NCBI RefSeq assembly: GCF_017873555.1
Contig: NZ_JAGGKE010000005.1
Coordinates: 1-64,000 of the forward strand
DNA length: 64,000 bases
Direction: 5' to 3'
Source: Halorubrum trapanicum
Lineage (GTDB): Archaea > Halobacteriota > Halobacteria > Halobacteriales > Haloferacaceae
Below, one piece after another: positions 17,031 through 26,203 of the stretch. The position numbers and the translations under genes were made by a program. The notes under the pieces are model-generated. The model saw only the letters and a program-made list of their open reading frames with translations, did not search any database and was not told the DNA's origin. Position 1 is the first letter of the stretch. Each line of letters opens with the position of its first letter.

Positions 17031-18320
17031 CTACGGGAACAGCCCGCGGTACTCGTGGGCCTTCGCCGTGCGCTCCAAGGCGAGCGTGTACGCGGCGGTC
17101 CGCAGGTCGGGGAGCTGCTTGGCGTCGTACTGCTCGATGGTCTTGTCGAACGCGTCGCCGATGCGGCGCTCCAACTCGGCGTTGACCGTCTCCAGCGGCC
17201 ACGAGAACTCCTGGGCGTTCTGGACCCACTCCAGGTACGAGACGATGACCCCGCCCGCGTTCGCGAGGATGTCCGGCACGACCTGGATGTCGCGCTCGGT
17301 GAGCGCCTTGTCGGCGGCGACCGTCGTCGGGCCGTTGGCGGCCTCGACGATCGCGGACGCTCGGAGGTCGTCGACGTTGTCCGCGGTGATCACGCCCTCG
17401 ACGGCGGCCGGGATGAGCACGTCGACGTCGAGGGTCAAAAGCTCCGCGTTGGTGATCGCATCCGGGTCGTCCCAGCTGGAGCCGTCCGCGTTCCCCCGGT
17501 ACTCGCCCGCGACGTACTCCTCGATCAGCCCGCCGGCGTCGACGTGGGCGCCGAGCGCCGCCACGTCGAGTCCGTCGGGATCGTAGGCCGCGCCCGACAC
17601 GTCGGAGGTCGCGACCACGTTGGCGCCCGACTCGTCGAGGAGCCGGGCCGCGTTCGACCCGACGTTTCCGAATCCCTGGATCGCGATCGACGCGTCCGAG
17701 AGGTCGCGGTCGAGGTACTCGAAGAGCCGCTCGGTCACGAGCGAGACGCCGCGACCCGTGGCCTCGACGCGGCCGGGCGTCCCGCCGATCTCCAGCGGCT
17801 TGCCCGTGACGACCTGCGGGATGGAGTGCCCCTCGTACATCGAATAGGTGTCCATCATCCACGCCATCGTCTGCGGGTTCGTGTTCATGTCCGGCGCGGG
17901 CACGTCGGTCTCGGGACCGATCATCCGGCGGATCCCTTCGGTGTACCGACGAGTGAGGCTCTCCAGGTCGTTCTGGGTGAGCTCCTTCGGCTCGCAGATC
18001 ACGCCGCCCTTCGCGCCGCCGTACGGGAGATCGACCAGCGCGGTCTTCCAGGTCATCCACCCGGCGAGCGCCTCGACCTCGCGCTGGGTGACCGACGGGT
18101 GGAACCGGACGCCGCCCTTGAACGGTCCGCGGGCGCTGTCGAACTGACAGCGGTACCCCTCGAACACCTCGACCTCGCCGGAGTCCAACTCGACCGGGAG
18201 CGTGACCTTGAGCGTGCGCTCCGGGTGTTTGAGCCGCTCGAAGATACTGTGGTCCACGTCTGCGTACTCCTCGGCGCGGTCCATCTGGGCGAGCATGTTC
18301 TCGAACGGATCGTCGGTCAT
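17031..18320 (-). CDS. gdhB: Glutamate dehydrogenase
   Basis: This 429-residue NAD(P)-dependent enzyme interconverts glutamate and 2-oxoglutarate plus ammonia. The N-terminal catalytic domain has the substrate motif GPFKGGVRFHP and the active-site lysine in PYGGAKGGV. The Rossmann domain shows IAIQGFGNVGSNAA near residue 210, and the C terminus has PDILANAGGVIVSYLEWVQN. The frame extends to 18371, but a TATA-like GTATATT at about 18380-18386 would then be too close, so ATG 18320 (MTDDPFENM) is preferred. Haloarchaea often have several such genes; the symbol is by similarity. Confidence 0.93.
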   Translation of the reverse strand: MTDDPFENMLAQMDRAEEYADVDHSIFERLKHPERTLKVTLPVELDSGEVEVFEGYRCQFDSARGPFKGGVRFHPSVTQREVEALAGWMTWKTALVDLPYGGAKGGVICEPKELTQNDLESLTRRYTEGIRRMIGPETDVPAPDMNTNPQTMAWMMDTYSMYEGHSIPQVVTGKPLEIGGTPGRVEATGRGVSLVTERLFEYLDRDLSDASIAIQGFGNVGSNAARLLDESGANVVATSDVSGAAYDPDGLDVAALGAHVDAGGLIEEYVAGEYRGNADGSSWDDPDAITNAELLTLDVDVLIPAAVEGVITADNVDDLRASAIVEAANGPTTVAADKALTERDIQVVPDILANAGGVIVSYLEWVQNAQEFSWPLETVNAELERRIGDAFDKTIEQYDAKQLPDLRTAAYTLALERTAKAHEYRGLFP

Positions 18321-18489
18321 GGCCGGCACGACTCGACCACGGGTGATATCGGTTTCGGCAAGTATCGCCATCGGGAGACAATATACATCATGATTTTTTC
18401 TCTTTTTCTCGACCGTTTCCGGCCGGACTTATACGTCGGGACCGTCAATCGCCGTTCATGACACACGGACGCGCGACGGGGGACCGTCG

Positions 18490-18954
18490 ATGACGGCACA
18501 GACGCTCCACCCCCGAGTCCAGATCGTGTGGGTCCTCCGCGCGGTGCTCCTCTCGGCGCTGATCACCGCCCCGTTCGTCGGCGGCGTGTACCTCGAGTAC
18601 CTCCCGCAGTGGGCGCCGGTCGCCGTGGGGGCCGTGGTCCTGACGCTCACGATCGCGCACGCGCTGCTCCGCTACCGGCGCTGGAGCTACGAGATCCGCG
18701 AGGACGCGATCTACCTCGACCGCGGCGTGATCACGCAGGTGAGGACCACGGTGCCGCTGGTGCGGATCCAGCACGTCGACTCCCGGCGCGGCCCGATCGA
18801 GCGGACCGCCGGACTCGCCTCCTGCGTGGTGTACACGGCGGGATCGCGGGGCGCGGACGTGCGGATTCCGGGACTCACGCCGGACGGCGCGAGCGACCTC
18901 CGCGAGGAGCTGAAGCGGCTGGCGATCCGCGCCGACGGGGAGGACGCGGTGTGA
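18490..18954 (+). CDS. PH domain membrane protein (YdbS-like)
   Basis: This 154-residue protein has two N-terminal transmembrane helices (about residues 13-55) followed by one bacterial PH-type domain: YEIREDAIYLDRGVITQVRTTVPLVRIQHVDSRRGPIERTAGLASCVVYTAG. Such domains are found in paired YdbS/YdbT-type membrane proteins of unknown biochemical role. The stop overlaps the GTG start of the next, three-PH-domain gene (GTGA), so the two are translated together and probably form a complex. Confidence 0.9.
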   Translation: MTAQTLHPRVQIVWVLRAVLLSALITAPFVGGVYLEYLPQWAPVAVGAVVLTLTIAHALLRYRRWSYEIREDAIYLDRGVITQVRTTVPLVRIQHVDSRRGPIERTAGLASCVVYTAGSRGADVRIPGLTPDGASDLREELKRLAIRADGEDAV

Positions 18955-20933
18955 AGCTAGCGCCGCAGTCGGTCCCGTACCGCGCGCTCCAGAAGGCGGC
19001 CGGGACCGCCGTCGCGCTGTTCGTCATCGTGAACAGCGGCGGGTTCGGACTCCCGCTGGCGGTCGGCGGAGGCGCCGCGATCCTCGTCGCGATGTTCGCC
19101 TACGAGGCCGCGTACTACCGCCGGTTCGAGTACGTCCTCACCGAGGACACGCTCGACATCTCCTCCGGCGTCATCTCTCGGCGCGAGCGGGAGATCCCGT
19201 ACCGCCGGATCCAGAACGTCGACGTGAGCCGGGGGGTGATCCAGCGCGCGATCGGCGTCGCCGCGGTCGACTTAGAGACCGCCGGCGGCTCCAGCACGGA
19301 GGGGTCGATCCGATACGTCACGCCCGACGAGGCGACCCGGATCCAGCGGGAGGTCCAGCGCCGGAAGTCCGACGCGAACCGCCCGGACGACGCCGGCGAG
19401 GGGACGGCGACCAGCGTCGACGCGGTCGACCGCGGCCGCGAGGACGCGTTCGCTCCGGACGAAGAGGAGCTGTTCGCCATCTCGCCCGGCGAACTCGCCC
19501 TGGTCGGGGCGCTGTCGTTCGACGGGCGCCTGATCGGACTCCTGGCGTTCCTCAGCTCCGGGTCGTTCCCGGTGCTGTCGAGCTTCCTGCCGGAGACGTC
19601 GGCCGCCGCGCTGACCGCGACGGCGATCGTCGGGGTCGCCGCCCTCTTCCTCGCGTCGTGGCTCATCGGCGCGGGCGTCGCCTTCTCGAACTACTACGGG
19701 TTCCGGCTCTCCCGTGCCGGCGACGAACTGCGCTACGAGCGCGGCCTGTTCCGCCGGTACAGCGGGTCGATCCCGACCGAGAAGGTCCAGACGCTGCGGA
19801 TCACGGACAACCCGGCAAAGCGGGCGCTCGGGTACGCGAGCCTCTCCATCGAGACCGCGGGCTACGCCCCCGGGCAAGGTGGCGAGTCCGGCAACCAGTC
19901 CGCCGTGCCGATCGCGGCGACCGACCGGGTCTACCGGCTCGCACACGAGATCGAGTCGTTCGGGACGCCCGAGTTCGAACGCCCGCCAAAGCGGATCCGG
20001 TGGCGGTACGTCGTCCGGTACGCGATGGTCGTCGGCGCCCTCACGGGGATCGCGTACGCCGTGAACTGGTACGTCGCGGCGCCGCTCCCCTGGTACGGGG
20101 TCGCCGCGCTCCTCCTCGCCGTGCCCCCCGCGGCGCACCTGAAGTGGAAACACCGCGGCTACTGGCTCGGCGAGGACCACCTGCTCACGCGGAACGGGTT
20201 CTGGGGTCGGACCGTCGCCGTCGTCCCGTACTACCGGATCCAGAACGTGATCGACAGCCGGACCGTGTTCCAGCGCCGGTGGGGCGTCGCGACGATCGTC
20301 GCCGACACGGCGGGGACCGGGTCGCTGACCGGGAGCGACGCCGCCGCGGTCGACTTCGAAATCGAGGAGGCCGAGGCGCTGAAGGAGACGCTCACCGAGC
20401 GACTCGCGACCGCCGTCGCGGAGCGGCGCAGTGAGGAGAGCGACCGCTTCGAGTGGATCGACGAGGACGGCGGCCGGGACGAGCGCGCCGACCGCGACGA
20501 GAACGTCGACCGCGACGAGAACGTCGACCGCGACGAGAACGTCGACCGCGACGAGGACACCGAGAGCGCCGGAGTCGACGCGGAACCGGACACGACGCCA
20601 GAAGGGACGAGAACCGACGAGGCGTCGACCGACGACGCGACGACCAACGAGGCGTCGACCGACGACGCGGCGCCCGACGACGAGCCCGACATCCCGGACG
20701 ACGGCGTCGTCCGCCCCGACTTCTCGCCGGGCGACCGCGACTACTCGGAGCCGGCGGACCGGATCGACACCGGCGGATACGCGGTCGACCAGAACCCCTC
20801 GGACGCCGACGTCGCTCACGGCCCCGGATTCGACGACGAGAGCGACGGCGGAGCGGCGAACGGCGACCGCGACGAAGACGAGACGAACGGCGACCGCACC
20901 GCCGACAGCGACGACGGCGATCCGAGAGCCTGA
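18951..20933 (+). CDS. Three-PH-domain membrane protein (YdbT-like) with acidic tail
   Basis: This 660-residue protein starts at GTG 18951, inside the stop region of its partner gene. It contains three PH-type segments, each with the RIQNVDxxRxxxQRxxGVA signature: residues about 50-125, 240-310 (SIPTEKVQTLRITDN variant) and 405-475. Pairs of transmembrane helices precede each. The last 160 residues are a very acidic, probably disordered tail containing three 18-base tandem repeats that encode ENVDRD. The pair is common in haloarchaea; membrane lipid or stress roles have been suggested for relatives but none is proven. Confidence 0.88.
   Translation: MKLAPQSVPYRALQKAAGTAVALFVIVNSGGFGLPLAVGGGAAILVAMFAYEAAYYRRFEYVLTEDTLDISSGVISRREREIPYRRIQNVDVSRGVIQRAIGVAAVDLETAGGSSTEGSIRYVTPDEATRIQREVQRRKSDANRPDDAGEGTATSVDAVDRGREDAFAPDEEELFAISPGELALVGALSFDGRLIGLLAFLSSGSFPVLSSFLPETSAAALTATAIVGVAALFLASWLIGAGVAFSNYYGFRLSRAGDELRYERGLFRRYSGSIPTEKVQTLRITDNPAKRALGYASLSIETAGYAPGQGGESGNQSAVPIAATDRVYRLAHEIESFGTPEFERPPKRIRWRYVVRYAMVVGALTGIAYAVNWYVAAPLPWYGVAALLLAVPPAAHLKWKHRGYWLGEDHLLTRNGFWGRTVAVVPYYRIQNVIDSRTVFQRRWGVATIVADTAGTGSLTGSDAAAVDFEIEEAEALKETLTERLATAVAERRSEESDRFEWIDEDGGRDERADRDENVDRDENVDRDENVDRDEDTESAGVDAEPDTTPEGTRTDEASTDDATTNEASTDDAAPDDEPDIPDDGVVRPDFSPGDRDYSEPADRIDTGGYAVDQNPSDADVAHGPGFDDESDGGAANGDRDEDETNGDRTADSDDGDPRA
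20497..20559 (+). repeat. 18-bp tandem coding repeat
   Basis: The unit GACCGCGACGAGAACGTC occurs three times in tandem, with partial units on each side, in the acidic tail of the PH-domain protein. The copies are almost identical, which suggests recent slippage expansion. Confidence 0.8.
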
Positions 20934-20951
20934 CCCCTCCGGGCTGCGGCC

Positions 20952-22142
20952 CTACTCGTCGAGCAGCTGCTGTGCGATCGTGTTGCGCAGCACTTCGCTC
21001 GTTCCCTCGTATATCTCGGAGAGCTTCGCGTCGCGGTAGAAGCGCTCGGCCGGGAAGTCCTTGGTGTAGCCGTAGCCGCCGTGGATCTGGATCCCCTCGT
21101 TGGCGACCTCGCGGGCGATCTCCGAGGCGTACAGCTTCGCCTGCGCGGCCTCCTTGATGTAGTCCTCGTCGCGGATCTTCAGGTCGGCCGCCTCGTGCAT
21201 CAGCAGCTCCGCGGCGCGCGCCTTCGTGTCCATGCCCGCGAGCTTGTGCTGGATCGCCTGGAAGTCGGCGATGGGGCGGTCGAACTGCTCGCGCTCTTGG
21301 GCGTAGTCCTTCGCCTCGTCGAGCGCGGCGCGCGCGATGCCGACCGACCGGGCCGCGATCGTGATCCGCCCGCCGTTGAGCGTCTTGAGGGCTTGGACGA
21401 ACCCCTCGCCCTCCTCGCCGAGCAGCCGATCCTCGGGGATCCACATGTCGTCGAACCGCAGCTCGGCGGTCGGACACCCCTTGTCGCCGAGCTTGTCCTC
21501 GGTCCCCTCGACGACGAACCCGTCGTCCTCCTCGGGGCGCACGACGAACGACGAGATGCCCTTCCGGCCCGCGTCCGGGTCGGTCTTCGCGAAGAGGGTG
21601 ACCGTGTCCGCGACGGAGCCGTTCGAGATCCAGAGCTTCCCACCGTTGACGAGGTAGCCGTCGCCGTCGCGCTCCGCGGCGACGCCGCTCCGTTCCGAGG
21701 CGCTTCGCGCCTCGCGCTCCGCGGCGGTCGACATCGCGGGCACGTCCGAGCCGGCCTCGGCCTCGGAGAGCGCGAACGCGCCGATGTCGTCGGCGGTGTT
21801 CAAGGCGGTGAGGTACTCCTCCTTCTGGGCCTCGTCGCCGAACTCGTACAGCATGTTGCCGGCCAGCGACGTGTGGGCGGCGACGACGGTGCCGAGTCCG
21901 CCGGAGCCGCGAGAGATCTCTTCGAGTCCGATCGCGTAGCTGTGGTAGTCGAGACCGGCGCCCTCGTACTCGACCGGGAACGGCATCCCCATGAGACCGA
22001 GATCGGCCATCTCGTCGACCAGGTCGGCGGGGAACTCGTCGTTCTCGTCGATCTCGGCCGCGCGCGGGACGACCTCCTCGTCGACGAACTCCGCGACGGT
22101 GTCGCGGATCTGGCGCTGCTCTTCGGTGAGCGTGAACTCCAT
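20952..22142 (-). CDS. Acyl-CoA dehydrogenase
   Basis: This 396-residue flavoprotein oxidises acyl-CoA to enoyl-CoA in beta-oxidation or branched amino-acid breakdown. Family signatures are present: ALSEAEAGSDVPAM, GGKLWISNGSVADT, and the C-terminal region with YAQEREQFDRPIADFQAIQHKLA and the PAERFYRDAKLSEIYEGTSEV segment with its nearby catalytic glutamate. Between ALSEAEAGSD and GGKLWISN there is an extra run, EREARSASERSGVAA, encoded by 45 bases flanked by 15-bp direct repeats; it looks like an in-frame insertion. The acyl chain specificity is unknown. Confidence 0.95.
   Translation of the reverse strand: MEFTLTEEQRQIRDTVAEFVDEEVVPRAAEIDENDEFPADLVDEMADLGLMGMPFPVEYEGAGLDYHSYAIGLEEISRGSGGLGTVVAAHTSLAGNMLYEFGDEAQKEEYLTALNTADDIGAFALSEAEAGSDVPAMSTAAEREARSASERSGVAAERDGDGYLVNGGKLWISNGSVADTVTLFAKTDPDAGRKGISSFVVRPEEDDGFVVEGTEDKLGDKGCPTAELRFDDMWIPEDRLLGEEGEGFVQALKTLNGGRITIAARSVGIARAALDEAKDYAQEREQFDRPIADFQAIQHKLAGMDTKARAAELLMHEAADLKIRDEDYIKEAAQAKLYASEIAREVANEGIQIHGGYGYTKDFPAERFYRDAKLSEIYEGTSEVLRNTIAQQLLDE
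21667..21726. mobile_element. In-frame 45-base insertion with direct repeats inside acyl-CoA dehydrogenase gene
   Basis: TCGCGCTCCGCGGCG occurs at 21667-21681 and again at 21712-21726, 45 bases apart. Between them lies the hairpin GAGGCGC-TTC-GCGCCTC (21697-21713). The stem is identical to one in the hairpin array at 57204-57220. The result is a 15-residue in-frame extension. It resembles a small palindromic element with a target duplication, or a microduplication. Confidence 0.5.
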
Positions 22143-22319
22143 ATCGGGACGTTCGACCGGGCCGACTTAGCCGTTTTCACACGGTTGTACACGGGTCTCC
22201 GGTTCGTCGGCGCGAGCGGCGACGGGGTCGCCCGGTTTCGACGTCCCGACCGACGAGGAACGGCCGGCCGGCGTTCCACGAGGCTTTTTATGCGTTGTGC
22301 CGTAACGTCTGGCAACTGA

Positions 22320-23381
22320 ATGAGCGGACGAGAACACGCCCCCGGCGAGGCCGACCTCGCGTGGTGTCACGAGGCGGTCCAAGGGGTCTCGCGGACCTTC
22401 GCGCTGACCGTCGACGTGCTGGAGGAACCGATGGCCTCCCAGATCTGCGTCGGCTACCTCCTCTGTCGCGTCGCCGACACGGTGGAGGACGCCGGCCACA
22501 TCCCACCGGAAGCCCAGAGCGACGTGCTACGAACGTATCGGCGAGCGATCGACCCGGACGACGAGACCGACATCGGCGAGTTCCGCGAGGCGGTCGACGA
22601 GTGGCTGCCGGCGGAGCGCGACGACGACTGGACCGTGGTCGCGGAGGCGCCCACGATCGCCGCGACGTTCACGGAACTCGATCCGGAGGCGCAGGAGGCA
22701 ATCGTCCCGCCGGTGTTGGAGATGGTCGACGGGATGGCGATGTTCGTCGACCGCCACGCCACCGAGGGCGGGCTCCGAATCGACGACCGCGACGAGTTAG
22801 AGCAGTACTGCTACTACGCGGCCGGCACCGTCGGCAACCTCATCACGAACCTGCTCACCCGCGGCGACATCGGCGAGGAGCGCGCGGAGCAGCTGCGCGA
22901 GACCGCGGAGGAGTTCGGTCTCCTCTTACAGCTGGTGAACGTCTCGAAGGACGTCTACGACGACTACACCGAGGAGAACAACGTCTACCTGCCTGCGGAG
23001 TGGCTCGAAGCGGAGGGCGTCGACCAGGAGCGCGTCGTCCACCCCGAGAACCGCGAGTCGTCCGCGCGCGTCGTCGACCGCACCGCCGACTACGCCCGGT
23101 CGTTCCTCGACGACGCGCAGGCGTACTTAGAGACGATGCCGCTCTCGAACGGGAACACGATGGAGGCGTGGACGGTGCCGTACCTGCTCGCGGTCGGCAC
23201 CCTCCGCGAACTCGGGAGCCGCCCGGAGGACGCGCTCACCGAGACCGGCGTGAAGGTGTCCAGACAGGAGGTGTTCGCGGTGATGTCCGCCGCGAGCGAC
23301 GTGGGCCGCGACTCGCTCGCGGAGCTGCGGCAGACGATCGCCCGGACCCCGTTCCACCGCGCGGTCGGTTCGGCCGACTGA
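22320..23381 (+). CDS. Squalene/phytoene synthase family protein
   Basis: This 353-residue prenyltransferase joins two prenyl diphosphates head to head. The first aspartate-rich site is DTVEDAG near residue 57, and the second is DVYDDYTEENN near residue 215, which fits the squalene synthase subgroup better than the CrtB phytoene subgroup. Squalene is a normal haloarchaeal membrane lipid. The ATG at 22320 follows a TATA-like CTTTTTATG by about 30 bases. It is convergent with the helicase gene. The exact product is inferred. Confidence 0.88.
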   Translation: MSGREHAPGEADLAWCHEAVQGVSRTFALTVDVLEEPMASQICVGYLLCRVADTVEDAGHIPPEAQSDVLRTYRRAIDPDDETDIGEFREAVDEWLPAERDDDWTVVAEAPTIAATFTELDPEAQEAIVPPVLEMVDGMAMFVDRHATEGGLRIDDRDELEQYCYYAAGTVGNLITNLLTRGDIGEERAEQLRETAEEFGLLLQLVNVSKDVYDDYTEENNVYLPAEWLEAEGVDQERVVHPENRESSARVVDRTADYARSFLDDAQAYLETMPLSNGNTMEAWTVPYLLAVGTLRELGSRPEDALTETGVKVSRQEVFAVMSAASDVGRDSLAELRQTIARTPFHRAVGSAD

Positions 23382-23402
23382 GCCGGCACTGGTCGCCGTC
23401 CC

Positions 23403-23407
23403 TTTTT
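23403..23407 (+). terminator. Possible T-tract terminator
   Basis: A run of five T lies 22 bases past the stop of the prenyltransferase gene, in a short gap between convergent genes. Archaeal RNA polymerase can stop at such tracts, but the run is short. Confidence 0.25.
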
Positions 23408-23434
23408 CCCGGCCCGGCTTTGCGGCCCCGCCGC

Positions 23435-25435
23435 TCACAGCCGCGACCGCGCCCGCGACACGGCCGGGACGCGCACGTCGATCGTCTCCCCGAGCGCCTC
23501 GGCCGCGCTCAGGAGCCACTCCGCGCGCTCGACCCGCGAATCGAGGTCGCCGGGACCGATCCGGTAGCGCTCGACCAGCTCCTCGACGGTCGCGCCGCCG
23601 ATCCACTCGTCGAGGATGCGCGCCGTCTTCACGGACTCCAGCCACCCCTCGAAGTCGTCCGGCTCGGTCATGTCCGTGGTCAGGTGGGCGGCGTTGTTCC
23701 GCGCGAACCGGTAGATGTCGGCGCGCTCGGCGTTGCCGAGGTAGGTGTCTTGCATGTCCGGCGTGTCGCAGATCACCTCGAAGGCGGTGAGCGTCGTCGC
23801 GTCCGAGAGGTCCGCCGCCGCCCGGAGCCCGGCGACGATCGACTCGCCCGTCTCGGGGCGGACGTACTGCTTCGAGGTCGTCTCGCCGACCGCCGTCGCG
23901 ACGAGCCGGTAGTCCTCGACCCCGCCCGTCTCCCGCGCGACCATGCCGGCCGCGACGAGGTCGTCGACCGCGACGGCGACCGCGTCGGCGAGGCCGCCGG
24001 CGCCCGTCTCCCGGGCGTAGAACGTCCCCTCGAAGACGTCGAGGATCTCGGTTTCGGTCGCCGCGAACCCGGTCGCGATCGCCGCGAGGACGTGCGTCCG
24101 GAGCGCGCCCGGGTCGGCGAGCTGCGACTCGACGGCCTCCGGCTCGCCCTCGACGTACCGCTCGCGCACCTCCTCCCGCGTGTCGGCGTCGGCGACGAGG
24201 ACGGCTTCCCCGTGCGGGTCGAGTCCGGGGCGCCCCGCTCGGCCGCACATCTGGTGGACCTCGAGCGTCGGGATCCACGACATTCCACTCTCTCCGTAGC
24301 GTCGTTGGTCGCGGACGACGACGCGCCGCGCCGGGACGTTGACGCCGGCCGCCAGGGTAGGCGTGGCGCAGATACAGGCGACGTCGCGCTCGCGGAACGC
24401 CGACTCGACGACCGAGCGGTGGCCGGAGCGGAGCCCGGCGTGGTGGAACGCGACGCCGGCGCGCAGGCAGTCCGCGAGCTGTCGCCCGGTGAGCGTGCCG
24501 TCCACGTCGGTGACCTCGTCCGCCGCAGCCGCGGCCGCGTCCTCGATCCCGAGGTCCGCCGCGAGTCCGTCGTCCGCGAGCCGCTCCGCGAGGTCGACCG
24601 CCTCGCGACGGGAGCGGACGAACGCGAGACACTGGCCGCCGTCCGCGACCGCGTCGGCGACCAGCGCGGCCGTGACCTCGGTGGAGTCGGTCTCGTCGTC
24701 GACCCCACCGTCGGCCTCCGTCTCGTCGCGGTCGACGTCGCCGGCGGGATCCGAATCATTGGCGGCCGCGACGTCGACCGACAGAGCCGTTCCGTCGTCG
24801 AACGCGACCTCCCCGCCGACGGCGACGCCGGTCCGTAGCTCGACGGGACGCCAGCCGGACTCGACGAGGGCGGCGTCGAGCCAGTCTGCGATCGCCTCGG
24901 GGTTGTCGACGGTCGCCGACAGCGCGACCGTCTGGAGGTCGGGGTTCCGGCGCCGGAGCGTCGCCAGCGTCACTTCGAGGGTCGGCCCGCGGCGCTTCGC
25001 GCCGAGCAGGTGGACCTCGTCGACGACGACGCAGGCCAGATCGTCGACCCACGAGGCGCCGTTTCGGATCGCCGAGTCGACCTTCTCGCTCGTGGCGACG
25101 ACGACGTCGTTGCCCGCGAACTCCTCGCCCGTCGCGTCGAAGTCGCCGGTGGAGATTCCGACCTCGACGCCGGGTAACGCCGCGAACGTCTCGTACTTCT
25201 CGCGGGCGAGCGCGCGGAGCGGACAGACGTACAGCCCGGGACCGTCCGCGGTCAACAGCGCCAGTTGGGCGACGAGCGTCTTCCCCGACGCGGTCGGCAC
25301 CGCGGCGACGACGTCGGCGCCGTCGCAGACCCCCGCGTCGACCGCCGCGCGCTGCGGCGGGTACAGCTCGCGCACGCCGCGCTCGGCGAAGTGGTCGATA
25401 ACTGACGGCGAAAGCGGCAGATCCCGGACGCGCAT
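23435..25435 (-). CDS. Hel308-like DNA helicase
   Basis: This 666-residue superfamily 2 helicase has the motifs AVPTASGKT (motif I, near 45), DEVHLLG (II), ALSATVDN (III), ATPTLAAGVNVPAR (V) and HQMCGRAGRPG (VI). The C-terminal part has the winged-helix and ratchet-like character of Hel308/Ski2 proteins, which unwind forked DNA at stalled replication forks. It is a little shorter than typical Hel308 and carries a halophile-type acidic insertion near residues 230-250. Haloarchaea usually also have a longer Hel308, so this may be a second paralogue. ATG 25435 is used. Confidence 0.88.
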   Translation of the reverse strand: MRVRDLPLSPSVIDHFAERGVRELYPPQRAAVDAGVCDGADVVAAVPTASGKTLVAQLALLTADGPGLYVCPLRALAREKYETFAALPGVEVGISTGDFDATGEEFAGNDVVVATSEKVDSAIRNGASWVDDLACVVVDEVHLLGAKRRGPTLEVTLATLRRRNPDLQTVALSATVDNPEAIADWLDAALVESGWRPVELRTGVAVGGEVAFDDGTALSVDVAAANDSDPAGDVDRDETEADGGVDDETDSTEVTAALVADAVADGGQCLAFVRSRREAVDLAERLADDGLAADLGIEDAAAAAADEVTDVDGTLTGRQLADCLRAGVAFHHAGLRSGHRSVVESAFRERDVACICATPTLAAGVNVPARRVVVRDQRRYGESGMSWIPTLEVHQMCGRAGRPGLDPHGEAVLVADADTREEVRERYVEGEPEAVESQLADPGALRTHVLAAIATGFAATETEILDVFEGTFYARETGAGGLADAVAVAVDDLVAAGMVARETGGVEDYRLVATAVGETTSKQYVRPETGESIVAGLRAAADLSDATTLTAFEVICDTPDMQDTYLGNAERADIYRFARNNAAHLTTDMTEPDDFEGWLESVKTARILDEWIGGATVEELVERYRIGPGDLDSRVERAEWLLSAAEALGETIDVRVPAVSRARSRL

Positions 25436-25524
25436 GTACCGCTCGTTCGGCTCGACCGGTGATAAAGAGTCGGCGATTACCCCCTCGAATTCCGGAACGC
25501 GCGCGCGTCGCGCAGCGGCGATCG

Positions 25525-26112
25525 CTACGCGTCGGTGTCGAAGTCCTGAAAGAGCTTCTCGTAGTCCTCGTCGTTAGTCGCGACCGCGTCGCGCGACTCG
25601 TCGGCCTGCTCGCGGAGCTCGGTAATCCGGTCGGTGAGCCGCTGGTACTCCTCGTTGTCCGCCAGATCGCTCGCGCTCTTCTCGGACTCCAACATCGCCT
25701 TCTTCGAGGTCAACGAGAACAGCTCTTGGACCTCCGAGTCGTACTCGCCGCGTCGCAGCAGCCCCTCGACCGTCTCTCGAAGGGTATCGCTCGTAACGGG
25801 CTTGACGAGGTAGTCGTCGAAGCCCATCTCCAGGATGTCGAAGTCCGGCTCGACGGCGGTGACCATCGCGACCCGGCAGTCGATACCGCGGTCGCGGACG
25901 GCCGTGAGGACCTCGTCGCCGGAGAGACCGGGCATCCGTCGATCGAGGAGGATCGCGTCGACCTCGTCGTCGGCCTCGTCCAGTTGATCGAGCGCCTCGT
26001 GGCCGCCGTACGCGGTTCGAACGCGGTACTCGTCGCCGAGCCAGGCGGCGTACAGATCGGCCAGATCGGGTTCGTCCTCGACCACGAGGACCAGCGGCGG
26101 TTGCTCACTCAT
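25525..26112 (-). CDS. Response regulator with HalX domain
   Basis: This 195-residue protein has an N-terminal receiver domain: the acidic pair in VVEDEPD, the phosphoacceptor aspartate in ILLDRRMPGLSG near residue 58, and the conserved lysine in DDYLVKPV. The C-terminal part (about 125-195) is a charged, coiled-coil-prone region that matches the haloarchaeal HalX domain. There is no DNA-binding domain, so output is probably by protein contact. No histidine kinase is adjacent. An AT-rich stretch (26161-26176) precedes it. Confidence 0.92.
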   Translation of the reverse strand: MSEQPPLVLVVEDEPDLADLYAAWLGDEYRVRTAYGGHEALDQLDEADDEVDAILLDRRMPGLSGDEVLTAVRDRGIDCRVAMVTAVEPDFDILEMGFDDYLVKPVTSDTLRETVEGLLRRGEYDSEVQELFSLTSKKAMLESEKSASDLADNEEYQRLTDRITELREQADESRDAVATNDEDYEKLFQDFDTDA

Positions 26113-26203
26113 GGATGACGGGAGCGAGGGGGTGTTCGCTCACACGTTTCGTCTCGCCGCTGGCTATATTAAAATACCTCTTCGGCGCTCCGGCCGACCG
26201 GTA

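Noticed and set aside
20497-20559. Possible CRISPR or repeat array
   Set aside because: The repeats are 18 bases, tandem without spacers, and encode part of the PH-domain protein tail.
22295-24838. 847-residue frame overlapping the prenyltransferase and helicase genes
   Set aside because: It crosses two well-supported genes in another frame and is Arg-rich.
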